DNA from: a virus
IMG/VR virus record: IMGVR_UViG_3300015360_001243
Location: 1 to 49,998 of that record
DNA: 49,998 bases
Direction: 5' to 3' (one strand)
A model generated the notes under the pieces. The model was not told the origin of the DNA. It saw only the letters and a program-made list of their open reading frames with translations, and ran no database searches. Positions 7,085 to 14,047 of the stretch are shown piece after piece (position 1 is the first letter of the stretch; each line of letters starts with the position of its first letter). Position numbers and translations under genes: made by a program.

Positions 7085-8008
7085 ATGATTAAAATTGCAA
7101 CGTTAGTTGGTTGTGCTATTGGAGATGCCCTTGGTAATCCCTTCGAAATGAAGCTTGCCAACTACGAACCACTAGAGAAGTGGGGCGGTAACTTCATTGA
7201 AGGCGGAACCTTCTGGTGGGGCCAGCCCGGTCAGTATACCGATGATACTCTCATGAGTATTGCATTAGGTTCTAGTCTAGTTGAGTTTCAAGGTTTCAAT
7301 CCCGAAGATGTTGGCCAGAAGTATTTAGCCTGGATGGAATCAGGTAATACTCGTGGTATTGGCGGGACAACCGCCAAAGCCCTGACTAGGTTGAAGCTTG
7401 GGGCTACTGTCTTTGAAAGTGGCGTCACACTCAATCCAGATGGCACAGCCTGTGGTGGTAACGGTACCGCCATGAGAGCCTCTCCTATTGGCCTAGTCTA
7501 TCGTCATGATCTACCTAAGCTAATGGAAGTAGCTATTCATGATGCAGTCATCACTCACAAGTCTCTTGAGCCCAAGGTTGGGTCAGTGGCTGTGGCTTTG
7601 GGTACTGCACTTTTAGCCGAGAGATTTGCAGGTCCTAAGGACCTTCTAACTGAAGTAAGTTTTGTATTATCTGATTCTTTGGTAAAAGATAAGATACTTC
7701 AAGCAGCTTTTTTCATTGAACAGGAAACCGATCCTATGGAGGCTTTAGCTCAGATTGGGACTGCTGGTTATGTTCCAGAGACTGTGGGAGCTGCCTTCTA
7801 CTGTCTGGGTGCCACACAATCGTTCCAGGACGCCGTTATCATGGCGGTCAAGGGCGGTGGAGACACTGACACTACAGCGGCGATTGTAGGGGCAATGGCG
7901 GGCACTTGGTACGGTTTAGAGGGCATTCCTCAAGAGTACAAAGATGAAGTTGAGAACTTCCAATTACTTCAAGATTTGACTGACGAACTTATCAATATCG
8001 AGTTATAA
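7085..8008 (+). CDS. ADP-ribosylglycohydrolase (ARH/DraG family), copy 1
   Basis: This enzyme would remove ADP-ribose from proteins or nucleic acids, or hydrolyse ADP-ribosyl compounds. Family motifs are present: IGDALGNPFE near the N-terminus, GQYTDDTLMSIALG (metal-binding Thr-Asp-Asp), GNGTAMRASPIG, and near the C-terminus KGGGDTDTTAAIVGAMAG, which supplies further metal ligands. All key Asp/Thr positions are intact. An in-frame ATG at 7025 falls inside the preceding tRNA-Ser, so I start at 7085 (307 aa). It sits between two tRNA blocks. A paralog is at 40307-41224. The likely context is reversal of ADP-ribosylation or NAD metabolism. Confidence 0.92.
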   Translation: MIKIATLVGCAIGDALGNPFEMKLANYEPLEKWGGNFIEGGTFWWGQPGQYTDDTLMSIALGSSLVEFQGFNPEDVGQKYLAWMESGNTRGIGGTTAKALTRLKLGATVFESGVTLNPDGTACGGNGTAMRASPIGLVYRHDLPKLMEVAIHDAVITHKSLEPKVGSVAVALGTALLAERFAGPKDLLTEVSFVLSDSLVKDKILQAAFFIEQETDPMEALAQIGTAGYVPETVGAAFYCLGATQSFQDAVIMAVKGGGDTDTTAAIVGAMAGTWYGLEGIPQEYKDEVENFQLLQDLTDELINIEL

Positions 8009-8020
8009 GAGATACGTTAC

Positions 8021-8112
8021 GGAGAATTGGCAGAGTGGCCGATCGCGTCTGTTTGCTAAACAGAAGGGGGTGTTAAAGCCTCCCACAGGTTCGAATCCTG
8101 TATTCTCCGCCA
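8021..8112 (+). tRNA. tRNA-Ser (GCU)
   Basis: Acceptor GGAGAAT/ATTCTCC, anticodon stem TCTGT/ACAGA with loop TTGCTAA, a long variable arm and an encoded CCA. It reads AGC and AGU. Confidence 0.95.
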
Positions 8113-8116
8113 TCAT

Positions 8117-8201
8117 GGATGATAAACCAGTTTGGAACTGGCACTGTTTCGAAAACAGATGGACCCCTTGGGTTGGAGTTCGATTCTTCTATTTTCCGCC
8201 A
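8117..8201 (+). tRNA. degenerate tRNA-Ser-like (CGA)
   Basis: The D-arm is CCAG/CTGG, the anticodon loop TTCGAAA gives CGA, and the variable arm is ACCC-CTT-GGGT; an encoded CCA is present. The acceptor stem GGATGAT/ATTTTCC has a T-T mismatch and a wobble, the anticodon stem has an A-A mismatch and the T-stem is imperfect. It is either a decaying gene or a marginal tRNA for UCG. Confidence 0.65.
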
Positions 8202-8281
8202 TATGAAAGATAAAGGCGCTACGATTGCATTCATTATTGTTGCTGTAGGTCTTATTACTCTTTTAGAAGTATATTGTAAAT

Positions 8282-8352
8282 AGGCTTGAGCACAGGGTGC
8301 AATGCGGTCTCCAAAGCCGTAGAAGAGGGTTCGATTCCTTCCAGGCCTGCCA
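8282..8352 (+). tRNA. tRNA-Trp (CCA)
   Basis: Acceptor AGGCTTG/CAGGCCT, anticodon stem GCGGT/GCCGT with loop CTCCAAA (anticodon CCA), T-loop TTCGATT and an encoded CCA. The D-arm is short. Confidence 0.85.
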
Positions 8353-8359
8353 AGCTGGT

Positions 8360-8440
8360 TTTAGTATTCATGGTCAGGCGGCTATGCATTCCGAGCAGGA
8401 ATGATTCGGGAGAATGAGGTTCGAGTCCTCTACTGGACAA
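8360..8440 (+). tRNA. tRNA-like remnant (no CCA end)
   Basis: An acceptor-like pairing TTTAGTA/TACTGGA (7 pairs with two wobbles), anticodon-arm-like CATTC/GAATG with loop CGAGCAG (no U33; AGC at the anticodon position), and an intact T-arm GAGG-TTCGAGT-CCTC. The 3' end is CAAG instead of CCA. It is probably non-functional or a tRNA mimic. Confidence 0.5.
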
Positions 8441-8448
8441 GCAAACAG

Positions 8449-8490
8449 GGCGCTGTCAATCTTAAAGATTGGTGGCGCCTTGACTTTTTA
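8449..8490 (+). terminator. intrinsic terminator closing the tRNA cluster
   Basis: A long stem GGCGC...GCGCC enclosing CAATCTT/AGATTG, followed by a T-rich tract (TTGACTTTTTATT). Confidence 0.8.
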
Positions 8491-8507
8491 TTCCACATGA
8501 TTATCTT
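8480..8507 (+). promoter_or_regulatory. sigma70-like promoter overlapping the terminator tail
   Basis: TTGACT (8480-8485), 16 nt, TATCTT (8502-8507). It is placed to restart transcription for the gene at 8531. Confidence 0.4.
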
Positions 8508-8530
8508 TTCTTGAAAGCGAGGATTATAAA

Positions 8531-9046
8531 ATGGTTGATATGAGCCCTGATAGTTGGCTTCACGAGCAGTTCAAAGATAGAGAGTGGTTTCACTCCGTTG
8601 GACGAGATCAGTATAATAGACTTGTAGTCTACATCAAATTCTCATGCCATGAGACCCTTCATGACGTTCCTGATCGAGTAGAAGGCATTCAGGTTCTTTG
8701 TCATTTTTCTGGTAGTAAGACGGCTACTGCTACGCAGTTTGCTTCTTCCCCTACCGCTCAACCAGTCCCAGCTCCCAAGCTAGAGCTTCTTATTCAAGAA
8801 GAAGATGACGTTGAGGAATTGGATTCTTCCTTACTGGAAAGTGATCTTAGTGAACTGTGTAAGAAGCTTGATTATTTGGAGAGACAGTGTGGAAGCAATT
8901 GCCTTCAAGACATCTTCTATGAAGTTCATGATGGCAAGAATTCCGTTACGAATCTTTCGGCCAAGTATCCTGAGGTGAGGCGGGTTTTGGAAGAGCTGTA
9001 TGATGAGTATGGTTTTGATGTTATCTATGAAGAATTAGATGGCTGA
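8531..9046 (+). CDS. hypothetical protein (171 aa)
   Basis: I do not recognise it. It has two parts: an N-terminal domain (residues 1-65) with aromatic-rich strands (REWFHSVGRDQYNRLVVYIKF), then an Ala/Pro/Thr linker (65-85), then an acidic helical C-terminal domain (95-170). The N-terminal pattern resembles short phage proteins of unknown function. It is separated from upstream RNA genes by its own terminator/promoter pair and from the HNH gene by 5 nt. Confidence 0.75.
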   Translation: MVDMSPDSWLHEQFKDREWFHSVGRDQYNRLVVYIKFSCHETLHDVPDRVEGIQVLCHFSGSKTATATQFASSPTAQPVPAPKLELLIQEEDDVEELDSSLLESDLSELCKKLDYLERQCGSNCLQDIFYEVHDGKNSVTNLSAKYPEVRRVLEELYDEYGFDVIYEELDG

Positions 9047-9051
9047 TCGTT

Positions 9052-9381
9052 ATGAGTAATCAAAAGAAACAAGTTAGATCTTTGTTCCGTGACTCCTGTT
9101 ACAAGCGTGATGGGTATCGTTGTGCCATGTGCGCTTACAAATCTTCAGCAGAACATGCTCAGGAAGAATTGGATGCTCATCACATCACGGACAGAAATCT
9201 AATGCCCAATGGTGGATATGTAAGAGAGAATGGCATCTCTTTGTGTCCGGAATGTCACATTAAAGCCGAAGTGTACCATTCAACCGGCGTGGCTCATCCT
9301 GGGTACGCACCAGAGGATCTATACAAAGCAATCAAGTCCACTTTAGAAAAAGCAATTGAAGCGAGTGAAAAATTAGGCTGA
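9052..9381 (+). CDS. HNH endonuclease (109 aa)
   Basis: A free-standing HNH nuclease. Features are CYKRDGYRCAMC (first Cys pair), LDAHHITDR (catalytic HH), then GGYVRENGISLCPECHIKAE, which supplies the Asn, the second Cys pair and the final His. No DNA-binding domain is fused, so it is a minimal nuclease. It could be a homing-type selfish gene or a phage DNA-processing nuclease. A second, different HNH protein is at 27321. Confidence 0.88.
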   Translation: MSNQKKQVRSLFRDSCYKRDGYRCAMCAYKSSAEHAQEELDAHHITDRNLMPNGGYVRENGISLCPECHIKAEVYHSTGVAHPGYAPEDLYKAIKSTLEKAIEASEKLG

Positions 9382-9510
9382 TATATTCTTATTACGTAGT
9401 TTTTATTACTAAAACTACATTAAGTAATAACTATATTACCGAGGAGGGAACTCAGCTATTTTTACATTATTGATCGCTTAAAATTGAATTTTATAAAATG
9501 GAGTTGCATA

Positions 9511-9867
9511 ATGAATGCACACGAATTAGATACCCTTACTTTAGTTAGTTCCCCAACTTCAACCGACGAAGAAGAATACAGCATACCTCTAGATATCTCT
9601 GACATTATTGCAGTTTGCAGAGAGTTTAATAAGTTAGGCTGGAATATTCAAAATCAAGTTGAACAAATACTAGAAGTCGGAGTGGAAGAATCCATTAAGA
9701 GCGGCAATGTAAAACGTGAGTCCTTGCCTCATATTAAATCTTTCTTGAAGAGTATTGGACAGAACGCTTACTTCGGAGATGCAGTCAGCCAAGCTCACAA
9801 CTGTATTAAGCTGATTCAGAATTATGAATCAAAGCATAAGCTAAACGCGAACCCAAGTTCAAATTAA
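9511..9867 (+). CDS. hypothetical protein (118 aa)
   Basis: I do not recognise it. It is acidic at the N-terminus and then helical (residues 30-105). I chose the ATG at 9511 with an upstream GGAG over an in-frame ATG at 9484. It is followed directly by a strong terminator, so it ends a transcription unit. The ~100 nt upstream hold only AT-rich sequence with a GTAGTTTT/AAAACTAC hairpin. Confidence 0.7.
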   Translation: MNAHELDTLTLVSSPTSTDEEEYSIPLDISDIIAVCREFNKLGWNIQNQVEQILEVGVEESIKSGNVKRESLPHIKSFLKSIGQNAYFGDAVSQAHNCIKLIQNYESKHKLNANPSSN

Positions 9868-9869
9868 TA

Positions 9870-9900
9870 AAATGGGAGGCCTTGACCTCCCATTTCTTTT
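9870..9900 (+). terminator. intrinsic terminator
   Basis: A perfect 10-bp stem AAATGGGAGG/CCTCCCATTT with loop CCTTGA, followed by CTTTT. Confidence 0.85.
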
Positions 9901-9907
9901 GGTTACT

Positions 9908-10312
9908 ATGGAAGACATTAACGAAAATGTAAAAAACCTTTACGTCATCAGGCGCAAACTGGCTGAGTTACGTCCAAGGAATAATACTGTTTACGAATAT
10001 GATGTTGGTAACTTTGCAATTCATATTTTCCCTTTTGAAATTCAAGATGGTGGCCAAGTTCTCGCGGATACCATTCTTAAATATAAAACCGTTAATATTA
10101 CCTTATGGGAAATAAATAAGAACAAAGTTGAGTCTATAATCAGGTTAACAACTGATCCTAGATTTAAAGATTACGAACCTATCATATATGATTCTTTTAG
10201 ATCGCCAAATGGTCTGATTAATTTCAGTAATGGCGATAAAATGCCAATCCATCACTTATGTGAATTAATAAAATATCTACACCGTTTATCAAACCTAACT
10301 GCATTTATGTGA
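9908..10312 (+). CDS. hypothetical protein, paralog of the 25463 gene
   Basis: I do not recognise a function. The start at 9908 is chosen because the earlier in-frame ATG (9872) lies in the terminator stem. The C-terminal half shares a pattern with the protein at 25463-25864: 'T.DPRF...', a middle D-S segment, and a closing 'LCELIKYLHRLSNLTAFM' versus 'ICKILKLLHKINGLKAFI'. It is therefore one member of a small phage-specific duplicated family of ~134 aa with a beta-rich N-terminus and a helical end. Confidence 0.7.
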   Translation: MEDINENVKNLYVIRRKLAELRPRNNTVYEYDVGNFAIHIFPFEIQDGGQVLADTILKYKTVNITLWEINKNKVESIIRLTTDPRFKDYEPIIYDSFRSPNGLINFSNGDKMPIHHLCELIKYLHRLSNLTAFM

Positions 10313-10323
10313 AGGAGAGCGCT

Positions 10324-10533
10324 ATGTTGCCGGAAGATAAAGAACTTCTTAAGGAATTGATGATGAATTACTCTGCTGATATCTTTCTCAAGGAGATGGC
10401 AGAGGTTGCATTGGAAGTGGCTGGGGACCTTGCTGATCTGCATGAAGGTTCGCCTCCGCCTGTTGCTAAGCGTTACACGCAAATTGCTGTATCGTTGGAA
10501 GACATTGTTGCTGGTAGACCATACCTGCTGTGA
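10324..10533 (+). CDS. hypothetical small acidic protein (69 aa)
   Basis: An acidic helical protein with no recognisable domain. An in-frame GTG at 10309 overlaps the upstream stop, but the ATG at 10324 is preceded by GAAGGAG at good spacing, so I start there. Confidence 0.65.
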   Translation: MLPEDKELLKELMMNYSADIFLKEMAEVALEVAGDLADLHEGSPPPVAKRYTQIAVSLEDIVAGRPYLL

Positions 10534-10544
10534 GGGGCTAAGAT

Positions 10545-10554
10545 AGTATATTAG
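10545..10554 (+). promoter_or_regulatory. GRTATAT-type element
   Basis: AGTATATTAG immediately before the ATG at 10556. It is a weaker copy of the recurring motif and could alternatively belong to the AT-rich leader. Confidence 0.25.
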
Positions 10555-10555
10555 T

Positions 10556-11056
10556 ATGGGCGCTTTTTTACTTACAATCCTAATTACTTTCCTAGTTGTA
10601 ACTCTATTTGGGTATATTGTTCATTGGTCTTTGCACCAACCTTGGGTTGGTCGCTTTAACCAAGCACATATGACTCACCATGAAAAGTTGTATCCTCCTG
10701 AGGATTTCACCTCTGAAACCTATCGTCATGCAGGAAAAGATAACACCGTAGTTACTTTTGCTGTAGCCTCTATTCCAATGGTCCTGGCACCTATCGTGCT
10801 GGGATTTTTGGGTATTTTGTCGTGGCCCCTGGTTGTTACAGTGGTGTTAGTTGAGTTGGGACTTGGTCTCCTTCACGACTACATTCATAATGCTTTTCAT
10901 ATTAAAGATCATTGGATGTCCCGAGTCCCGGTTCTGAAAGATATATTCCAGGTGTGGGTGAAGTTACATTATCTTCACCACGTGGATATGACAAAGAACT
11001 ATGGCATCTTCGTGTTTCATTGGGACAGAGTATTCGGAAGCTTCTGGAAGTCTTGA
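10556..11056 (+). CDS. membrane fatty acid hydroxylase / sterol desaturase-like di-iron enzyme
   Basis: A 166-aa integral membrane protein. Transmembrane segments lie at ~3-24 and ~75-115. The histidine clusters of the fatty acid hydroxylase superfamily are all present: HWSLH (~23), HMTHHEKLY (~38), HDYIH (~112) and HYLHHVDM (~138). These would bind a di-iron centre for O2-dependent hydroxylation or desaturation of a lipid. It is shorter than most bacterial homologues, but the catalytic histidines look complete. In a phage it could modify host lipids during infection; the substrate is unknown. It is followed by ~130 nt with no convincing gene. Confidence 0.82.
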   Translation: MGAFLLTILITFLVVTLFGYIVHWSLHQPWVGRFNQAHMTHHEKLYPPEDFTSETYRHAGKDNTVVTFAVASIPMVLAPIVLGFLGILSWPLVVTVVLVELGLGLLHDYIHNAFHIKDHWMSRVPVLKDIFQVWVKLHYLHHVDMTKNYGIFVFHWDRVFGSFWKS

Positions 11057-11187
11057 AAACCTTCTAAAGTCATCTATCCAAAAAGTTTACCGTAAAACTA
11101 TTGGCCCGCGTTATCTTGTTGTTGGACTTGATTATGCTTGGGCTCGTCCAAGTTGTAGGATTCCTGTAGTCATTGGAGATTGGCGCG

Positions 11188-11970
11188 ATGAGTGAAGAGC
11201 AAGACTATAGCAACATTTCTTTTGAAGACTTCAACAAGCTAGTTGATGACTCTCATGATGATGGATGTAGTCATTGTTTCTCTTTTGCACACTACAAACA
11301 TCTTGACCAATCAACTCGTAAGGTAGCTTACTTTGCCTTCTTAGGTAAAGAAGATGAGCGAGTTAAGCTGTTAGCCAGCGAGTTAGATCGTTTACAGTAC
11401 CGCGCCCTCGACGATAACATTTACTTCTTAGTTATGCAGGCGGAGATGCTAGATACCAATGATCTCAAGTCGTATATTACGATTCGAGATCTAGTTTTGC
11501 TTCGTGCCCATGAAATGGTAGATAAGAATCTACCTAATGCTTGGGTTGCTATCCGAGCTTATGCTTGGATTAAAGACACTAACTCAAGCGTCCTACCAGA
11601 TTTTATGTCTAGGTCTAAGGATTTAGACGTCTGGCAAGTATGTCTTCAGTGTATGTCGAGCCACTTGCTTAGCCTGCCCGATTTGTTCTACTGTCGAGAC
11701 AGTACCTATAAATATACTGTTAAAGCCATTGAAATGGGTGATGCTGTCAAGCCTTATGTAGTGGCCGCTAATGGTGTACAAGCTTTGATGCGACTCTCAG
11801 ATGAGAGGGCGTTAGAGTTGTTTCACAAGTTACCTATGCGCTCTCTTAATAGAACGATTGGCGAACAGGCCGACCTACTGATTAAGAAGTTAACTAAAGA
11901 TCGAATGACTCAATACCTCCCGGTGTTGATGGAAATTAAACAATTGTGTGAAAAGCCCAAGGCCCCTTGA
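11188..11970 (+). CDS. hypothetical helical protein (260 aa)
   Basis: I do not recognise it. It is almost entirely helical, with several ~35-residue units that could be HEAT- or TPR-like (for example residues 55-85, 95-130 and 185-225). An N-terminal CSHC sits near residue 30. The ATG at 11188 is preceded by GGAG; an earlier in-frame start at 11173 is less likely. It lies 48 nt upstream of the J-domain kinase gene and may be part of the same transcript, so a scaffolding role for that cluster is possible but unproven. Confidence 0.7.
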   Translation: MSEEQDYSNISFEDFNKLVDDSHDDGCSHCFSFAHYKHLDQSTRKVAYFAFLGKEDERVKLLASELDRLQYRALDDNIYFLVMQAEMLDTNDLKSYITIRDLVLLRAHEMVDKNLPNAWVAIRAYAWIKDTNSSVLPDFMSRSKDLDVWQVCLQCMSSHLLSLPDLFYCRDSTYKYTVKAIEMGDAVKPYVVAANGVQALMRLSDERALELFHKLPMRSLNRTIGEQADLLIKKLTKDRMTQYLPVLMEIKQLCEKPKAP

Positions 11971-12018
11971 CGAAGCGACGATCAAAGGTTAACTTGGCTC
12001 AATAAAGGTAAGAATAGA

Positions 12019-13017
12019 ATGAGCAGCTTTGATCCGTATAAGACCCTTGAAATCTCGAATAGAGCAAGCTCAACTGTCATCAAGGCGGCATATCACGCCC
12101 TCATAAAACAATTTCATCCTGATTACTCTGGACATGATAAAAGGGCTAAAGAACTGAATGCTGCTTATGAAATTCTTTCTGATTCAGACAAAAAGAAGAA
12201 ACACGATAAGCTGGCCAAAGACCAGAAGGGCACCATTATTGGTAGCTACCGAGTCCTTGAATCAATCGCTGAGGGTGGCTTCGGCTCTACTTACAAAGGA
12301 GAGCATATCCTTACCAAGGATCCTGTCTGCATTAAGCACTGCTCCATGGTATCCCCTGCCCATGATGCAATTCTCATCCAAGAGATGAAGTCTATCTGGG
12401 ATTTGCGCCACTACGCCATGCCCGTCATGCGTGACCTTCAAAGACTAGAAGATGGTAGCCTTGCTCTCATCATGTCTTACATACCTGGTTTCACTCTGGA
12501 ACAGATTGTTGAGAAGGCCGGAAAGATTGAACCAGAGACTACCGCTTGGATTACTGAGCGTATTCTTAATGCTCTACTTTATCTTCATCACCATGGAGTT
12601 ATTCATGGCGACATCAAGCCACAGAACATTATTATTCAACCTAAGACTCACTCGGTAGTTTTAGTTGATTTCGGTTTGGCAATGGTTAGACCGGGAAGTT
12701 CGGATAAGTCGATTGGTTATACACCAGTCTTTGCTTCTCCTGAACAGATTGATGGTAAAGCTTTGCTCCCAGCTTCCGACTATTACAGTCTTGGAATGCT
12801 GATGGTCTATGCTTTGAATGGTGGTAAGAGAATGGAAAAGAAGGAAGTTCCTTCTTCGGTTCCCGATCCAATGGCCAATTTCATTGGGAGCTTGGTCAAG
12901 AAAGATGTTCTTTCAAGACCACAAGACAATCTGTTTGAACAGTTTGTCAAGGTACGTCAGGACTCATTTGGACGTACTCGATCCGGAATGAAAGACATTC
13001 CAGGGTTCAACAGTTAA
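12019..13017 (+). CDS. J-domain / serine-threonine protein kinase fusion
   Basis: A 332-aa protein with two domains. Residues 1-65 form a DnaJ J-domain: YKTLEI, a helix ending FHPDYSG with the essential HPD, then AAYEILSDSDKKKKHD. Residues ~75-300 form a Hanks-type kinase: glycine loop IAEGGFGSTYKG, ATP-binding Lys in VCIKHC, catalytic loop HGVIHGDIKPQNIII (HGD in place of HRD), DFG in LVDFGLAM, and an APE-like SPEQ. All catalytic residues are present, so it is probably active. The J-domain would recruit DnaK, so the kinase may act on chaperone clients or on DnaK itself. It heads a cluster with vWA, pyruvate-kinase-like and ATP-grasp genes. Confidence 0.92.
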   Translation: MSSFDPYKTLEISNRASSTVIKAAYHALIKQFHPDYSGHDKRAKELNAAYEILSDSDKKKKHDKLAKDQKGTIIGSYRVLESIAEGGFGSTYKGEHILTKDPVCIKHCSMVSPAHDAILIQEMKSIWDLRHYAMPVMRDLQRLEDGSLALIMSYIPGFTLEQIVEKAGKIEPETTAWITERILNALLYLHHHGVIHGDIKPQNIIIQPKTHSVVLVDFGLAMVRPGSSDKSIGYTPVFASPEQIDGKALLPASDYYSLGMLMVYALNGGKRMEKKEVPSSVPDPMANFIGSLVKKDVLSRPQDNLFEQFVKVRQDSFGRTRSGMKDIPGFNS

Positions 13018-13076
13018 TCTATCAAATATGATAGCTTAAGTCGATATTTGGCACTTAAGCAATCAAAAATGATAGA
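13018..13076 (+). promoter_or_regulatory. nested repeat element upstream of the vWA gene
   Basis: Two direct copies of ATCAAAWATGATAG (13021-13034 and 13062-13075) flank an inverted pair CTTAAGT (13035-13041) / ACTTAAG (13053-13059). The outer TCTATCA (13018-13024) and TGATAGA (13070-13076) are exact reverse complements. This could be an operator or an RNA switch controlling the downstream cluster. Confidence 0.5.
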
Positions 13077-13094
13077 TAAGATCAGGAGAATATC

Positions 13095-14039
13095 ATGTCA
13101 GAAACAGCAGATTACAGCCCAGGCGATTGGAAAGGTTATGACTTCGGAGCAGCTCGTAAGAGTTACGACCAGCATGCAGGTCGAGCGTACGATGCAGCCA
13201 AGGTTGCCAACAAGAAAGCTTCGGACATGGTGCCGAAGCAACTCAAGACCGATAGTCCTGCGCCACTAGTCATTTTGTGTGACGTTACTGGATCAATGGG
13301 TGATTGGCCTGCTACTATTTTCTCCAAGCTTCCCTACCTTGATAACGAAGCTAAGGAATATCTGGGACCTGATTATGAAATCAGTTTCGCTGCAACCGCC
13401 GATCAAGACGACACCTATCCTCTTCAAGTGAGAGAATTCACCAAGGGTCTAGGTCTAGAGAAAGAGTTGAAGGAGTTTGTCATCGGCGGAGGTTCTGGGC
13501 CCGAAGGTGCTCATGAAGCTTACGAATTATCTGCGCTTTACTACGCACGTAATGTGGAGATGCCTAAGGCTAAGCATCCAATCCTCATCTTCATCTCTGA
13601 TGAGCACTTCCATAAGAACATTGAACCAGGTCTAGCCAAGCTAGCTCACATTGATATCGAGTCTAAGATGACCACCAAAAAGGTCTTCGAAGCATTGCGA
13701 GAGAAGTTTGCAGTCTATTGTATTCGTAAGCCTTACGGCGGTGAAGACAAGCAGATTGTCAAGGAGTGGTCTGACGTTTTGGGTGATGACCACATGGCCG
13801 AACTTCCCTCTGCTGACCGAGTGATTGACGTTATCTTTGGTATCTTAGCTAAGGAAACTAACAAGATTGATTACTTCCGCGATGAGATCGAAGATCGTCA
13901 GAGGAAAGATCAAGTTGATACTGTTTACAAATCACTTAAGACTATCCATGCTCTTCCGAAGAATGTGGATGACGGTTCTGGTAAATCGTTGATGCATACC
14001 CATATGAAGGGTGCGAAGACTAAGCGTCTTCTCCCTTGA
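13095..14039 (+). CDS. von Willebrand factor A (vWA) domain protein
   Basis: A 314-aa protein with a vWA fold. The MIDAS metal site is visible as VILCDVTGSMGDWP, where DxTGS replaces the usual DxSxS. A later GGGSGPEGAHEAYELSALYYA supplies the second MIDAS element, and PILIFISDEHF gives the third strand with Asp. The first 50 residues are charged and helical, and the C-terminal ~60 residues are charged and may be flexible. vWA proteins pair with kinases and AAA+ proteins in bacterial stress modules. Here it follows the J-domain kinase and precedes the pyruvate-kinase-like gene by 8 nt. Confidence 0.88.
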   Translation: MSETADYSPGDWKGYDFGAARKSYDQHAGRAYDAAKVANKKASDMVPKQLKTDSPAPLVILCDVTGSMGDWPATIFSKLPYLDNEAKEYLGPDYEISFAATADQDDTYPLQVREFTKGLGLEKELKEFVIGGGSGPEGAHEAYELSALYYARNVEMPKAKHPILIFISDEHFHKNIEPGLAKLAHIDIESKMTTKKVFEALREKFAVYCIRKPYGGEDKQIVKEWSDVLGDDHMAELPSADRVIDVIFGILAKETNKIDYFRDEIEDRQRKDQVDTVYKSLKTIHALPKNVDDGSGKSLMHTHMKGAKTKRLLP

Positions 14040-14047
14040 GATGAACA

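Noticed and set aside
9872-9907. Longer start for the 9908 gene
   Set aside because: The ATG at 9872 is inside the terminator stem.
9882-9909. Promoter TTGACC-N16-TACTAT overlapping the terminator
   Set aside because: Its predicted start of transcription lies beyond the ATG at 9908, and the -35 sits in the terminator loop.
11001-11195. 64-aa ORF after the hydroxylase gene
   Set aside because: It starts inside the hydroxylase gene and has no ribosome-binding site or protein-like pattern; the intergenic part is better left unassigned.
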